From the NCBI RefSeq assembly GCF_945859685.1, contig NC_079147.1, forward strand, positions 61,038,946 to 61,102,945: 64,000 bases of DNA, given 5' to 3'. A program made the position numbers and the translations under genes. Source of the stretch: Eupeodes corollae. Lineage: Eukaryota > Arthropoda > Insecta > Diptera > Syrphidae. This document shows positions 38,326-49,929 of this stretch, piece after piece (within the stretch, counting starts at the first letter, position 1; each line of letters opens with the position of its first letter). The notes below the pieces were generated by a model. It did no database searches, had not been told where the DNA came from, and saw only the letters and a program-made list of their open reading frames with translations.

Positions 38326-38978
38326 CACATTACAAAAATCTAAAACGCTTGTTTTTCCCCAGAACAGAAATCTTATTACATCGCCCGCTGGCTGCCCTGG
38401 CCACAGTCAATACATTACAATTTCTGGCCAAAGGGGCTGCTGTTGATGCTAATGCCGCTGCCTGCTGCCTGGTGCTGTAAGCTGTTGCTGCTGCTGCAAC
38501 AGTGCAACCACTAACCACACTCCAAACGGCAATGGTCAATTCAGATTCAGACCGACCGACAAGCAACGGACGGACGGATAACTGAGACTGCTGCAGTTTG
38601 CGCTGCGTTCGAGACTTCTCGCCGATTCCCATGTTAACAAGTTACAACATCGTCGAACACCGCTAACAGGCAAACAGAATTCTGCGCACAGAGAGTGCAG
38701 CCGCAGTCGCAGCAACAGCAACAGCAGCAGGCACGAAATACATTTACTTCGCTGATACTTATTCGTCGTCGTTGTTGTTGTTTTTCTCGCTGAACGTTTT
38801 TCGCAGTAAAATGCATTTTTCAATTTTGTAACAGCCATTCCACCACCCCGCTCGATTCAACCCAACCACCCACCATTTTCGTTTTATTAGCTCTGGCTGA
38901 CGAGGCCGCTTCGATGGCAATGCACTGTTCAGTTCCCTGCTATTTAACGTTTAACCAGTCCACTCAGCGTCGTCACTC
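38326..38978. other. GC-richer block with CAG/CAA runs; possible promoter region
   Basis: This region stands out from the AT-rich intron. It contains CTGCTG and CAGCAACAGCAACAGCAG runs (about 38700-38730) and open frames on both strands that look like shadows of these repeats. An initiator-like TTCAGTT occurs at 38927-38933, upstream of the small ORF at 39126. The strict downstream promoter element spacing is off by one base, so a promoter here is only a suggestion. Confidence 0.35.
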
Positions 38979-39125
38979 TTGACGGTGAGAAAGGCAGGCA
39001 AGCTGGCGAGCAGTCGTATGGTTGAGGCTGATGAGCTGGCCGGCCAGCCGGTATATGGCGTTGCCGTTGCCACCGACACGTTTACGTATTCGTATTCGTT
39101 CATTGTGGCCGGGAGTGCAGCAAGT

Positions 39126-39217
39126 ATGCAACGTTTAGCTGTAATTGCAGCGATGGCCATAATGTTACGTTTTGTACCTTTTGTTTTTGCTCCACACCAT
39201 CAGAGTGCAAACAGAGA
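39126..39217 (+). CDS. Possible orphan first exon encoding a signal peptide-like N-terminus
   Basis: ATG 39126 opens MQRLAVIAAMAIMLRFVPFV followed by FAPHHQSANR, a good signal-peptide shape (hydrophobic core 4-15). It ends just before GTAAGT at 39218, a strong donor, leaving phase 2. An upstream in-frame ATG lies at 38979. The phase does not match the next cadherin exon (phase 0), so it is not a simple alternative first exon of that gene. It could start a nested gene, or use an unseen intermediate exon, or be chance. I do not recognise the protein. Confidence 0.3.
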
Positions 39218-39569
39218 GTAAGTAGAGTACTTCAAGTAAGAAAGATAAAGGTTGTTTTTTTTCAAAGGTGTAGAACTTTGAAGAGGAATGGAACACAGAT
39301 GGGTTTTTTGAATTGATATCAAATTTGCTGTATTCGAAAGCTAATATTCTGATATGGTATGATTTCTGGCATGAGAATGGATAACTTTTTCCAGTGGTTG
39401 TGGCAGTATACTTTTAGTTACAAGTGCTGAGTTTTCGATAACCTAGATTGAGCCTTACGAGTATTACTAAAAGAATTTCGAAGAGAACCATTATTTTCAA
39501 AATAAGTGTGCACAATTTGGAAGCGTTTTTAAGGCATTATTCTAATTCTAGTTGTAGTACCAAGGTCTT

Positions 39570-40240
39570 GTAATACCACTGAAATCTTAAAGCCCTATTC
39601 TAAGCTTAATTTGATTCCCTTACGAAACATGGAAGCGTGATTATGTTAATATCACAGAATTCTTGTATCAATACTTGCCCTTTAATTGATATCAATCAAT
39701 CTTTCTAAGGTCTTAAGAAGGAATGATAATATAGACTCATAAGTCATAGATCTTTAGGGTTGACTTACGAGCATTAACCTGCTTTGGGTGTAAAAACAAT
39801 TCACTTCCCCAATTCACGGATTGGTGCAAATATATCTGATGCTTTTTGCAATTCAGCTGGTATTATGCCATTTGGACCCGCCGATTCAAATTTTTCGAAG
39901 CTATTCAGAGCCAACTTGTTTCTTGTGATCAGACATTGTAAATAGGTTACATTGAACGAGTTTGACTGTTGTAAGTTGCGGTTAGAGAGCTACCAGGTAA
40001 ATGAGTATCCAGTACCAAGCCAAAGCAATTCTTCCCTTGAACTTGCCCAAGAGCCATCTGCATTTTAAAGACTGCTAAGCATCGCTGGATTAGTTAGCCT
40101 GGCCACAGAATTATTATCAGGAATACTACTAAGATTTTCTTGGTGCCATCTTATAACTTCTTAGGGATAATTTGTAAGAATCCCAGTAAGAAGCTAGTCT
40201 TGTGGTTTTGACCTTGTGAAATAGTTCCAGAAGTTCCAAA
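39570..40240 (-). mobile_element. LINE fragment with reverse-transcriptase blocks and LINE 3'UTR-like end
   Basis: Minus-strand translation with stops near 39930-39790 gives SQETSWL, IASKNLNRRVQMA and YQLNCKKHQIYLH. This resembles the SFEKFESAGPNGIIPAELQKA region upstream of the RT palm in I/LOA-type LINEs. The lower flank (39580-39660: TTGATTCCCTTACGAAACAT) resembles 27725-27800 next to the RNase H LINE. The combination implies a deleted copy of the same LINE family. Heavily degenerate. Confidence 0.5.
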
Positions 40241-40244
40241 ATAA

Positions 40245-41107
40245 AATAAAAACAGATTACTTGACAGCTGACAAATTGGCCGCCACTTCAAATAGTGTTG
40301 CTAACTTAAATGTTTATATCCCTAAAAAAACACCCATTACTTACTGAAGAAATTATTATAAAGTAGGGTAGGTACATCGTTCGTTGCTGTGGTTCTGTAC
40401 AGTTCCTGAGATGTGATACTCGTGGCTAATTTTGTAAGCACTGCAAAAACTGTTTTCTAAGTTGTCTTAGGGTGTAAATTTAATGATGAAAAGTATACGA
40501 ATTCTCAAGAAACATAAGTTGGAAGCTAATTTGGTTTAAATTAAAGTTGAGTTGGAAAAGTGCTGTAACTGTTAACGAATCTCCAACAGTGCTGCTAGAG
40601 TTCATTCGAAAGATATGTTATTTAAAGAGGTACGATTTACTAACTCACTATTTGACGGCTTAATGTTTATAATTATTAGGTTAGCTATAATTTTGTGGTT
40701 AATTTTAGTCTTTTATGTGATAAAATTAAATGTCAACCATGGCTCTTGATGGCGGTATACAACTTAAAAGATGATGAAGCCTAATTGGGACTCAATTTCA
40801 TTAATTTGTCAAATTAGCTCTCTCTTCATTTTTGAATGATTGCTGGTCTTTAAATATAAGTACACCTTCTCTTTGAAATTTCTTCTAAAAAGAATTTTAA
40901 CGGTGTCAAATCATAAATGTGTATAATTTAAGTAACCAATTAGGTATTTAATATTGGCATCATAATAAAAGAGTAGTAAAATGCGGTTATTGACCTTTTC
41001 TTAAATAATAATGTAATTGACGAAAAGGTGTCAACATTTTGTTGTGATGTGTACGTCCAGTAGTGGAATAAAAAAATAGAATACATTTATTAATTTTTTT
41101 CTTCAAA
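40245..41107. other. Intronic stretch without recognisable features
   Basis: Nothing supported. AT-rich, no repeat signature. Confidence 0.4.
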
Positions 41108-41109
41108 TC

Positions 41110-42231
41110 AGGGGCCTATTTCGCCAAATACTTTTCACTTTGCAAAAAAAAAATAATATCCTGCAAAGTAAAGTGCAAAGTGTTTCACGAAGTTTGCAAA
41201 GTGAAAAGACTTCTCACTTTTCAATTTTTTGGAGTTTACTTTAAATATGAAAAGTAAAAGTATTTCACCAATTTAAAGAACAACTTTTCAATTATTCGTA
41301 TTTTGAAAGGTTGCAAAGTTAATCTTAAATTTTGTTTATTAAGACCAAATATACATTGGCAAATATTTGTAAAACAATATCTATCATCTTAAAGAGAAAT
41401 TAATCAATGAAAATATTTGACACTTGATGAACTTCTCAGCATTTGCTTGGCTTATTCCGTGCATAGATGCAACACTGTGAAATTGGGCTCCATTCCTAGC
41501 TTTAAGTATACACCAAAGTTGGTGCAAGAGACTTAAGCACATTTTTCTTTGGCAATTGAATTGTATTTTATTTATAATTTTAGTCAAAACAAATTAAACT
41601 CTCTTATGTCGAAAAATGGTTTAATATATCGAAGTTAATTCTTAGTTTCACTTCTCTCTAATCACTATTTTTAAGTTATTCATTTTATTTACAACAGCTT
41701 TTCAAAAGAAACATTTTTTGCTATAAATTGTCAATTTTCGTTGAGAGCTGTCTGCGATGTCGATGGTGGAATGCATCGAAAAAAAACTTTACAAAATAAG
41801 ACATTTTTGAAATGGAGATGAACAAACGCTCTAACTCTTAAATTCAAAATTAATATTCTTTGTAAATCCGGCAAAATTAAAAAAAAATTGTTACTTCTTC
41901 ATTTTAAAACGGTTCCTATATATTTTTACTAGTTTTCGACAACTTTTCAAAACAAACTCTTATTTGGAAATACAAATTTCTCTTTGCATATTACAGAAAA
42001 GATTTTCAGTAATCCCAAAAATAATTTGCAAAGTTTTTTTTGTTTGTTGAAACACTAAGCACAAATACTTTCCAAAATAACAAAACTCTGCACTTTGCAA
42101 CTTTGAGCTTGGTCAAAAATATTTTGCAGAGAAGAACATTTGCAAATTTGTGTCTGGCGAAACGTACTTTGCAAAATAAAAGTCCAAAGTTGCAAAGTGA
42201 AAAGTGTTTGGTAAAACAGGACCCTAATGTT
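41110..42231. mobile_element. Long-TIR DNA transposon relic (possible PIF/Harbinger)
   Basis: The left end GGGGCCTATTTCGCCAAATA and the reverse complement of the right end, GGGTCCTGTTTTACCAAACA, continue into a shared CTTTTCACTTTGCAA. They form inverted repeats of about 35 bp. Further GCAAAGT/ACTTTGC motifs cluster near both ends. Three-base flanks are TCA (left) and TAA (right), compatible with a decayed TWA target. A minus-strand frame inside (41384-41587) includes HSVASMHGISQANAEKFI, which faintly resembles the helix-turn-helix of Harbinger nucleases. Length about 1.1 kb, non-coding overall. Confidence 0.65.
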
Positions 42232-42495
42232 AATAGTTAATTTTATTATTTAAATATATTTCAATATTTTTTTAACTTGTGAAAATAAGAATAAGTTTAA
42301 AAAAGATTTAGTTCTTTTTTTTAAAATACTGCAAAAATATGCTTGAACAATTTGTAACAAGTTTCTTACAACAACTCATTTAGAAGTTACACAATATTTC
42401 TTTAATCGATGTCTCTATGAGATGCAGTTTTGAGTTTATTTATTGATTCACTAGAGTTATTTAATTTCGGAAATATTGTATCAAAAAAATAAAAT

Positions 42496-42716
42496 AGGTG
42501 AAGCATCAGTCCGTTGAGAACTAGGGCCTAGTGAATTACAACTCTCAACCATTCCTGTGTGTCAGAAATGTTGCCAGGAATAGAGGTGACCTAGGTGACG
42601 AATCCGAACGGATTGGAGAATTTGTCCATTCCTTGCAAGAGGCAGCACCCGCTCAGGCGGGGTTTGAACCCAAGACCTCTGGCATTACAGGCACTTGCCA
42701 TCACGCTACGGTTACT
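42496..42716 (-). mobile_element. tRNA-derived SINE, copy 4
   Basis: The reverse complement begins AGTAACCGTAGCGTGATGGC and has a B-box-like GGGTTCAAACCCCGCC, then the family body. It is shorter than the others and lacks part of the middle. Confidence 0.82.
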
Positions 42717-43090
42717 ACATTTATCAACGCAAGTAAAATTTTTACATTTTTAAAGAAAATTGTTTAATTAATCCACTTACTGGACATGGTCTGATGTTCT
42801 TGCTCTTAAAGTTGGATTGTTGCGGTGCTTTAAATAGTTTTTTTTTTTCGATATGTATATAAAGATCAGAAAATAGTTGAATCATTGTCCAATATTCATA
42901 ATGCAGGGGTTATTTCTAAGGTTGTTACTTACGAACAATAAATCAGCATTTTGACTAATCATCTGAACAAAATCATGTTCAGAATTCGTCATTACTGAGT
43001 CAAATTAAGGATAACACCGTGTTACAGTGGTAGTAATCAAGTTTGTTTGGTTTTTGATAATAAAGGTAAAATGCTTCTTTGAAATTTGAA

Positions 43091-43343
43091 GTTGGCTTAG
43101 GGGCCTAGTGACTTACAACCCTATTCTTTGTGCGAGTAACGTTGTTAAGGATTGGAGAGGACCTATAGGTAGTTGAGAGCTTGAAGTTCAAAGTGGAATC
43201 TGAACGGCTAATTTGAGAAAGCACTTTTTATGACAAGAATTAGTATTGAACAATTTTTCAATTCCTCGGAAAAGGCAGTACCCGTGAAAATAACCTTAAA
43301 TGGCATAACAGTCCTTCGCACCAACCATCACGCCACGGGTACT
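43091..43343 (-). mobile_element. tRNA-derived SINE, copy 5
   Basis: The reverse complement head AGTACCCGTGGCGTGATGGT is intact over the A-box region, but the B-box part of the head is deleted. The body motifs (GAGGAATTG-like, AAGTGCTTTCTCAAATTAGC) follow in family order. Confidence 0.82.
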
Positions 43344-43497
43344 ATAGGTGATATGTTTTAATCAAATCAATTACCATATTTGAAAATCAGGCGAAAATTG
43401 TGAAAACTGCTATCTATCATTTTCTATACTTTGTACTTTAGAGTGACTACGAAATACCGTGTTTATCATGTAAATCATGAGACTATAGATCAGAATA

Positions 43498-43690
43498 ATT
43501 TTTTTTTTTTTTTTATAATAAACACACACTCAAGGGGATATTACTACCCTTATTATGCAGATGCACAGTGTGAGCACTAGGAAGAGGAGAGAGGGTTTAA
43601 AAGGAGATGTCGGTGCACATTGGTTTTGAATTCCTGAATATTGCAATGACTAGGAAAGACAGAAAAATAAAACTTTTTAAGTTCAAACAT
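43498..43690 (-). mobile_element. 3' end of a Jockey-like LINE with poly-A
   Basis: Poly-T at 43498-43513 on the plus strand is the tail of a minus-strand copy. The adjoining sequence translates to VFPSHCNIQEFKTNVHRHLL, followed by a stop-containing 3'UTR with AAGGGTAGTAATATCCCCTT. This is the same 3' region as 12415-12687 and 49190-49500. Confidence 0.8.
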
Positions 43691-43740
43691 TTTAAGAAGA
43701 TAGAGTGAGACCCCATTTACCTCAAATCAAAAATCAAATG

Positions 43741-43958
43741 GGGTGGCGCAACAGTACGTTGTCAACCAGGGCCTAGTGACTTACAACACTCCACCATTCC
43801 TGTGTGCGAGCACTGTTGTCAAGAATGGAAGGGACCTACAATTTTAGGCCAAAACCCGTGAAAATTATTTTTTTTAAATTAAGGTGGCACAGGCAGGGAT
43901 TGAACCCAAGACCCCTTGCATGACAGTCCAACGCACTAACCATCATGCCACGGGTACT
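43741..43958 (-). mobile_element. tRNA-derived SINE, copy 6
   Basis: The reverse complement begins AGTACCCGTGGCATGATGGT, with B box GGGTTCAATCCCTGCC. The body is internally deleted, so the copy is about 218 bp. It ends in the TTGCGCCACCCC motif. Confidence 0.85.
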
Positions 43959-44589
43959 GCTCCCCATTTACCTACCACTGTGTTGTCGCGTCACTAAAAT
44001 TTGAAAATGCATCTTTTCGATTACCGTATCTATTTTTCGCTACTGAATATACATGGAAAATAAAACCATCAACATTTCCTAATAAATAAAATTGTTTGAA
44101 TATTTCAACAATTTTAAAAATAATGCTTCAATAACACTCTTAAGAAACCACTACCGGTTATTTTATTATTTCCATTACCAAGGATTCTTTCAGTCTGACT
44201 TAATTTATATTTAATGTCTGCAGCTTTTGATCAAATAAAAGTTCGAAAAGCTATTTTTTCGTTGAAAATATCTTTTACCACTTTCTTAAATAAAACTAAA
44301 TTGTTTAAGCTTTTGGCGTTCAATAAAGCCTCATTGGATTTTTGTATTATAATATTGTAAGGGTCGTTTTTGAGATTATTAATAATTTTTAGGAAGCAAT
44401 TAATTTGTGTATAAGTTTGAAAAAAAAAAACACTTTAGTGGTTTGGACTGTGTTCCAATTTCTGAGACTTACAAATATAAAACGTATACATTTTAGAACT
44501 GATTTTTTCGAATCCCCGTAATGGTAACACTTCTGCTATAAAGTATCTTTATACGTAATAAGTTATAAGCAGGTTACTACTATATAGTA

Positions 44590-44887
44590 GTACCCGTGGC
44601 ATGATAGTTAGTACATTGGACTTTCATACCAGAGGTCTTGGGTTCGATCCCTGCCTATGCCATCTAAAGTCTTTTCGCGGGTACTGCCTCTTGCGAGGAA
44701 TTGACAAATTCTCCAAGAGTAACTCTTGTCATGAAAAAGTGCTTTCTCAAATTAGCCGTTCGGATTCGGCATTTAAACTGTAGGTCCCTCCATTCCATTC
44801 CTGACAACATTACTCGCACACAGGAATGGTTGAGAGTTGTAAGTCACTAGGCCCTGGTTCTCAACGGGCTATTGCGCCACACAATTC
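44590..44887 (+). mobile_element. tRNA-derived SINE, copy 7 (near full-length reference copy)
   Basis: This copy best shows the whole structure. The tRNA-like head GTACCCGTGGCATGATAGTT (A-box region) continues through TTGGACTTTCATACCAGAGG and TCTTGGGTTCGATCCCTGCC (B box GGTTCGATCCC). A tRNA-unrelated body follows with TCTTTTCGCGGGTACTGCCT, GTCATGAAAAAGTGCTTTCT and GCCGTTCGGATTCGGC. The 3' end is TTCTCAACGGGCTATTGCGCCAC. The head resembles tRNA-Asp (GTC-type anticodon region in sister copies). It is transcribed, if at all, by RNA polymerase III from the internal boxes. Confidence 0.9.
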
Positions 44888-44889
44888 AA

Positions 44890-46686
44890 TTCAGGTTAAA
44901 TACTAGAACATCTACATCTTCTCAGAAGTGGAAATAAATACTTTCTATTGGTAATGATTTAGCAGTCCAGAGTAGAATTTTGTTATAAAACCCAAATAAA
45001 ATGTAGTTTATTTTAAGTTGACAGTTGTTGTGCAGTGCATTTGTTAGCATAACTTGTACTCACTAAAAGTTACAAATAAATGAAAAGACAAGGCTTAGTT
45101 GTTATTAATTGCTTCCAGAAATTTCAAATAAACCCTTTGTACCCCAATGAGTCATTTCGCACAAATAGATATGGTTTTCGTCATAAAACCTTTAGGTTCA
45201 TACCAAAAAAGTATTAATTTTGTGGTTCTACAGCGAAACCATATGGAAACATAGGTTTAAAGGACTGATATTTTTTTTAGATGATTTTTTTTACTTTATT
45301 TTACAATTAAACAATTTTTTTTAAGTTGTTTTACTCCGAAAATTCAAATCTGCCAAAAATGTTTCTTAAAGAATTTTGAAAGATTTTAAAAAGGTCTTTA
45401 AATATATTTGTTTGTAGGTGAAATTTTTTTAAATGTATTGGAGATTTAAATGAAATACACCTACTGAAATAATCAGCTTTATCATACCACTTTATGAGGT
45501 GAAAAACAACCCTGATAAGCAAGTGTTATCTTTTGATTAATATTTTCATCTTATAAAGTGATAAATATTAAAGCTTCAACTCATTTCTAGGTGTTCAAAC
45601 CCAGCATCAAAATAGTAGGGTTCCACCATGCCTTCCACTACACAGGCAAACAGGAAAACCCAGTAGGTCACTAGGCCTTGCCAATTTTATTTAAAAGCCT
45701 CTGAATGTAATATTTTGAATTCAACAACACTTTTTTTCTTGGCTTATTTTATTTCATTATTATATACCTAAGTTACTGAAGTTGTATAGAAAAGCTCCTC
45801 ATTTTAATTTCCATTTCTTTGGTTACAGTAAATTATGATCTAATTAACAGATAGGTACCTACTGCGGTCCGTCCGTTATATCGTTAAAAGATAACGTTTC
45901 AAGTATCAGTCAGTTGAACCAGCAGTCAACAAGAATTAAGGCAATCTTAACCATAACTTTCCGGCTCCTATCAGCCCACATTAAGAGGCATGAGTAAATA
46001 TTTGCACTCATAAATTTCCAGTGTTCCGTTTTAATTTTCCTATAGGTTGAGTTTTATTTTTATTTTGTATCCATGAGATGGATAAGTGTGTACAAGTATT
46101 TATTAAAATCATTTGATGTTGTGTTAAATCTAAGGCACCTTTTCGATCTTTCCATAGCCGCAAGATTCAAGAAGGTATATGTATTTCCAATTAATTTATT
46201 CATGCATTTCAGACTTCCATCAAACGGTCCAAATCAGTTCTAATCAAAAAGATTGTTATGAGCGTCTGATAAAGTACGAGTATATACTTATAGATACTCT
46301 CGCACATAACTTAAATGCTCAACAGAGCATAATGATATTTATTTTAATTACGGTCAGAAACATTTAATTAGACAGGATATGCCGATGCGTTCTCGTCCTC
46401 GTCCTCATCCAGTCCATGCTCTGAGGCGGAGGCTGATGATGACGACGACGACGACGCATCATGTCTCATGCGTGCATGAATATTCAACTCCTCGTTAAAC
46501 ACAAAATTCTCATTCCACCTCTGAGATTCTATTGATTAGGAGGCTTTACATATACAAAAGACACACACTGTATAACTATCTACCTTACCTCTAGCAAAGG
46601 TGTAGGTATATGCAGGTTCTGTGATTTTTATTTATTTTATAACTAATTCTTTTTTTTTAAATATTTATTTTCTTATTTGTTTACAG
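44890..46686. other. Intronic stretch without recognisable gene
   Basis: No element or gene recognised. A (GAC)n run with CATCATG lies at about 46438-46462. The last bases are the pyrimidine-rich acceptor of cadherin exon 4. Confidence 0.45.
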
Positions 46687-46836
46687 GATGCCTATGCTGA
46701 GTCGGGGCAAGATAGCAGAAACATTGCTGGACTTGAAGTTGTTGTGATTGTACAAGACGTTCAAGATCAACCACCTGTTTTTACAATGGCTCCACCTGTT
46801 ACAAAATTACCACCTGGTATACTTCCTGGTGACAAG
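46687..46836 (+). CDS. Cad86C: Cadherin exon 4 (EC2/EC3 linker)
   Basis: 50 codons, phase 0: DAYAESGQDSRNIAGLEVVV, then IVQDVQDQPPVFTMAPPVTK, ending LPPGILPGDK. DVQDQPPVF (residues 324-332 of the joined protein) is the DxNDNxPxF inter-repeat calcium-binding linker, with Asn positions changed to Gln in this protein. Its first Asp completes the AND motif of exon 3. Acceptor TTTGTTTACAG; donor GTAATG, weaker than the others. Confidence 0.93.
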
Positions 46837-48039
46837 GTAATGTATTTTTATGCACACGAAGTACCAATAGGTAAACTATACTATACAGTATACTCACAGT
46901 ACCGCTTAGCGCCTGTGCTTTGCTGTGCATAAGGGACATAAATTTGTATCAAAAGAACATAAACAAATAGCTGTACCTATACCATCCAACCGCTACTGTT
47001 ATGATGGGTAAAGCGGGTATACAGAAATCTGAACCAAATGAGAGGGAAAATGTAATTATAATAAAAAAGAAATGAAGAAGCATGGGAGAAATTTTATTAA
47101 TTGGACTTTGTGGTCTGGTTCGATCGGGAATAGAGGGTTTGAAAGGAGTATGGGTATAAACGAGATTTTGTGTGAAGGTTATTTCTTCCTGTTCTGCCAA
47201 GGTTGATGCGGATTTTATTTAAATAACTTGTTGGTTGGATATAATAACTTGGGATTTTAATTAACTTATGAAAATTCATGATATTTTACGAAACAGAGTT
47301 GTAATGTAAATTTAGCAAATCAACATTTACTGATCGAAAAGTTCATAAGTTACCGTAAAGTGGTTGCGCACATTTAGATTTTTGCTTTCTGTTTTTTTTA
47401 TTACTTCATGCTAACTCGATTTTATTTAATTTTCATTTAATTAGTTGTGAATATTTTATTTAAATTTTCCGTTTTTATTTACTTAATAATTGTAATTAGC
47501 CAATCATTGGTTAGTAATATTAATTTAGAGTTTGTGTAGCAATGTATTTTTATTGCATGTTTTTTAAGTGTACTTAAAACACTATTAGGAAAACTGGCAA
47601 CAAACTTGTTACATTTAGTGAATTATTGTTTATAAGTTTCTCATTATTTAACCATAAATTAGTTGGGGGGAAAAATGCATTATGTCATTTTATGTTTTCT
47701 TTGTTTTTGTCTTTATTGCTTCGTTTCTGCACAAACACTCTTTCAAGAACAAGTTTAAATTCGTTACATTGAATTGTTAGCTGTTAAGTATTTTGAGGAT
47801 AATTTAAATACAATTAAAGTTAAAAATAAAATGTTGGTATTTTAACAGTTTGAAACAGCGGTAAATTCAACTCAAACAGAAATGAATATAACCAACAAGA
47901 TATTTTGAGAAGAGGTTTTCCTTACCAAGCATTAGGATCAAAAATGTAAGTTTCAATAATCACAAAGCCAACCCAACTGAGAAGAACCGGAATAAGTTCA
48001 AACAAGCTAGAAAGACCTGTTATTAAATTTTTGCATGAC

Positions 48040-49510
48040 CAGAAATTATGGCACAAAATACTACAATGTCCAATGGTAGTAAACATTTCTGGTCATTTAT
48101 CAAAAATGTGCGTAACACTACGTCTTCATCGGTATCGATGTTGCCAGTGAGTGACATGACTCCGCCTGTACTTGAAAGTATAAACGATTCTATGGGACGA
48201 ATCTTCTTTCGCACTCGTTCAGTTACTAGAGAACCTAAAAATCTGATATTCACAAATCCGATGGCCCGGATGGTATCGCCGCTATTGTTCTGAAAGGTGT
48301 TCTTCAACGCTGGCAAAACCACTGCGTAGGCTTTTCCATCTGTCCTATTGTACAGGTCTCTATCCGAGAGGATGGAAAACTACATTTATCCAGACTGTCC
48401 CTAAAAAAGGCGAACCTTCCTTACCATCTAACTATTGTGCAATTGCACTTATATCTCTTCTTTTCAAGGTCATAGAAACGCTGATTAATTATCAGCTTAA
48501 GAAATATCTTGAAGAATGGAAGCTTCTTAAAGACTTCAAAGACATTTAATAGAGCTTTGCACCAAGCTCTCTTATCGAAAATGCGTGTATTTGGTATTGA
48601 TGAATCCCTTCTTCGTTGGGTTAGAAATTACTTTTCGGACTGTTCAAATCAACTAGTATTGGACCTGTTCAAATCTGATATCTACAAAATAAACGCTGGT
48701 GTTTTTGTTCTTCGGATGTGGACTATCAACGGCAACGGATCTTGACGGATCAAAAATCGTTTAGGATTTAATGCTTCGAAAACTCAATACTGCCTAATGT
48801 CACCAAAGCGTAAAGCTTACTCAATGCCACTATCCATGGGTGTTACTTGCATCGAGGAGATTGAACAAATAAAACAAAGAACTTGTTGTGGAGTAATTAC
48901 ATGTTTGACAATGCCAAAAATGCTGCTTGTTTAGGTTTTCTCTGTCGATGCAAGAGCTTTTTACCCCTTCTGATCTAGTTATAATTTATAAAGCCCTATA
49001 TTCGTCCGAAACTCGATTACAATTCCCGTAACTGGGCAGGTGCTCCTATAACCCACATAAAGCTCTTGAACAGAATTAAAAAGAGAGCTTTAAAAATTAT
49101 AGGTGACCGTTGTCTAACTGAAACTTTTGCTTTTCTCGAGCAAGTTTCGTCGTAAAGTAACATGTCTCTCATTATTTTATAGCTTCTTAAATAAGCAATC
49201 TCAAACAATTCAACCGTAATTCCCGTTCTTTTAGGAATACCTATCAGTTTACCCTTGACTTCAATTTTGTAATGTAAAGTACAGAGATTCTTTTTTAAGT
49301 CGCACTACACTAATGTGGAATGTCTTACCAGGCTCAATATTTCCCAACGATTACAATGTGCAGGCATTCAAAACCAATGTGCATCGGTATCTCTTTTTAA
49401 ATCCTATCCTCCCTTCCCTTACTAATTACTCGCATTGTGTATAATCATTATAAGGGCATTCATATCCCCTTGTGTGAGTGTACAATACAAAAAAAAAACA
49501 AAAAAAAAAC
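48040..49510 (+). mobile_element. Jockey-like LINE, partial, with poly-A tail
   Basis: Reading + across frames: a pre-RT segment (GSKHFWSFIKNVRNTTSSSV, 48048-48293); then, frame-shifted, an RT core in the frame at 48509-48745 with FNRALHQALLSKMRVFGIDE, LLRWVRNYFSDC and KINAGV, where the sequence jumps by deletion past the YADD box. It continues with FNASKTQYCLMSPKRK and ends in a TRSSHAYQ-like C-terminus. The 3'UTR around 49420-49480 has AAGGGCATTCATATCCCCTT before an A-rich tail (49485-49510). At least 1.4 kb, several frameshifts, inactive. Confidence 0.85.
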
Positions 49511-49929
49511 AGGGCCTCCAATAGGTCTTTTATAAACATTTTCAAGACTTCAAGTGCGAAGTGTAAAATAGTCCAAAATTGTTTGTCTGGAAAATTTGTG
49601 AAGGCGGTAAATGGCGTAATCTCCGGAAAATTGCGGAACTAACTTTGTTGCTACTTAATCCATAAATAATTTCGCTCAACTTTTTTCACTTAAGTGATAT
49701 CTTCTTTTAAGATAACAGCACCTCACACATTATTCGAGTCAATTTGCAAAAAGCAACTGGCCCCCTAAGTCTTTGGTAAAAGAATTTACAGTTCCTTCTA
49801 GGCAGAATGCGGTAAAAAGAATTAATAACAACACAAATTCAAAGGACTCATTCGGTTTTCCCTCTACTACCAACATTTAAGAGTAGCAAAAGAAGTAAGA
49901 TTTTTAATAATTCCCAGGCTTTTATATAA

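Larger units (their letters stand above)
25373..46686 (+). other. Cadherin intron 3 (about 21.3 kb)
   Basis: Phase-0 intron from GTAAGT to TTTGTTTACAG. It contains LINE, mariner, SINE and long-TIR relics, each listed separately, and a GC-richer block near 38.3-39.2 kb. Confidence 0.85.

Noticed and set aside
38330..38838. Two 100-codon minus-strand frames with Thr and Leu runs
   Set aside because: The runs come from CAG/CAA and GTT-type trinucleotide repeats; no protein family is recognised.
39126..39217. Alternative first exon of the cadherin
   Set aside because: Its donor leaves phase 2, whereas the downstream cadherin exons start in phase 0; kept only as an orphan exon candidate.
44590..44660. 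Functional tRNA gene
   Set aside because: The segment resembles a tRNA but lacks a complete acceptor stem, recurs in nine copies, and is attached to a shared unrelated body, so it is a SINE head.
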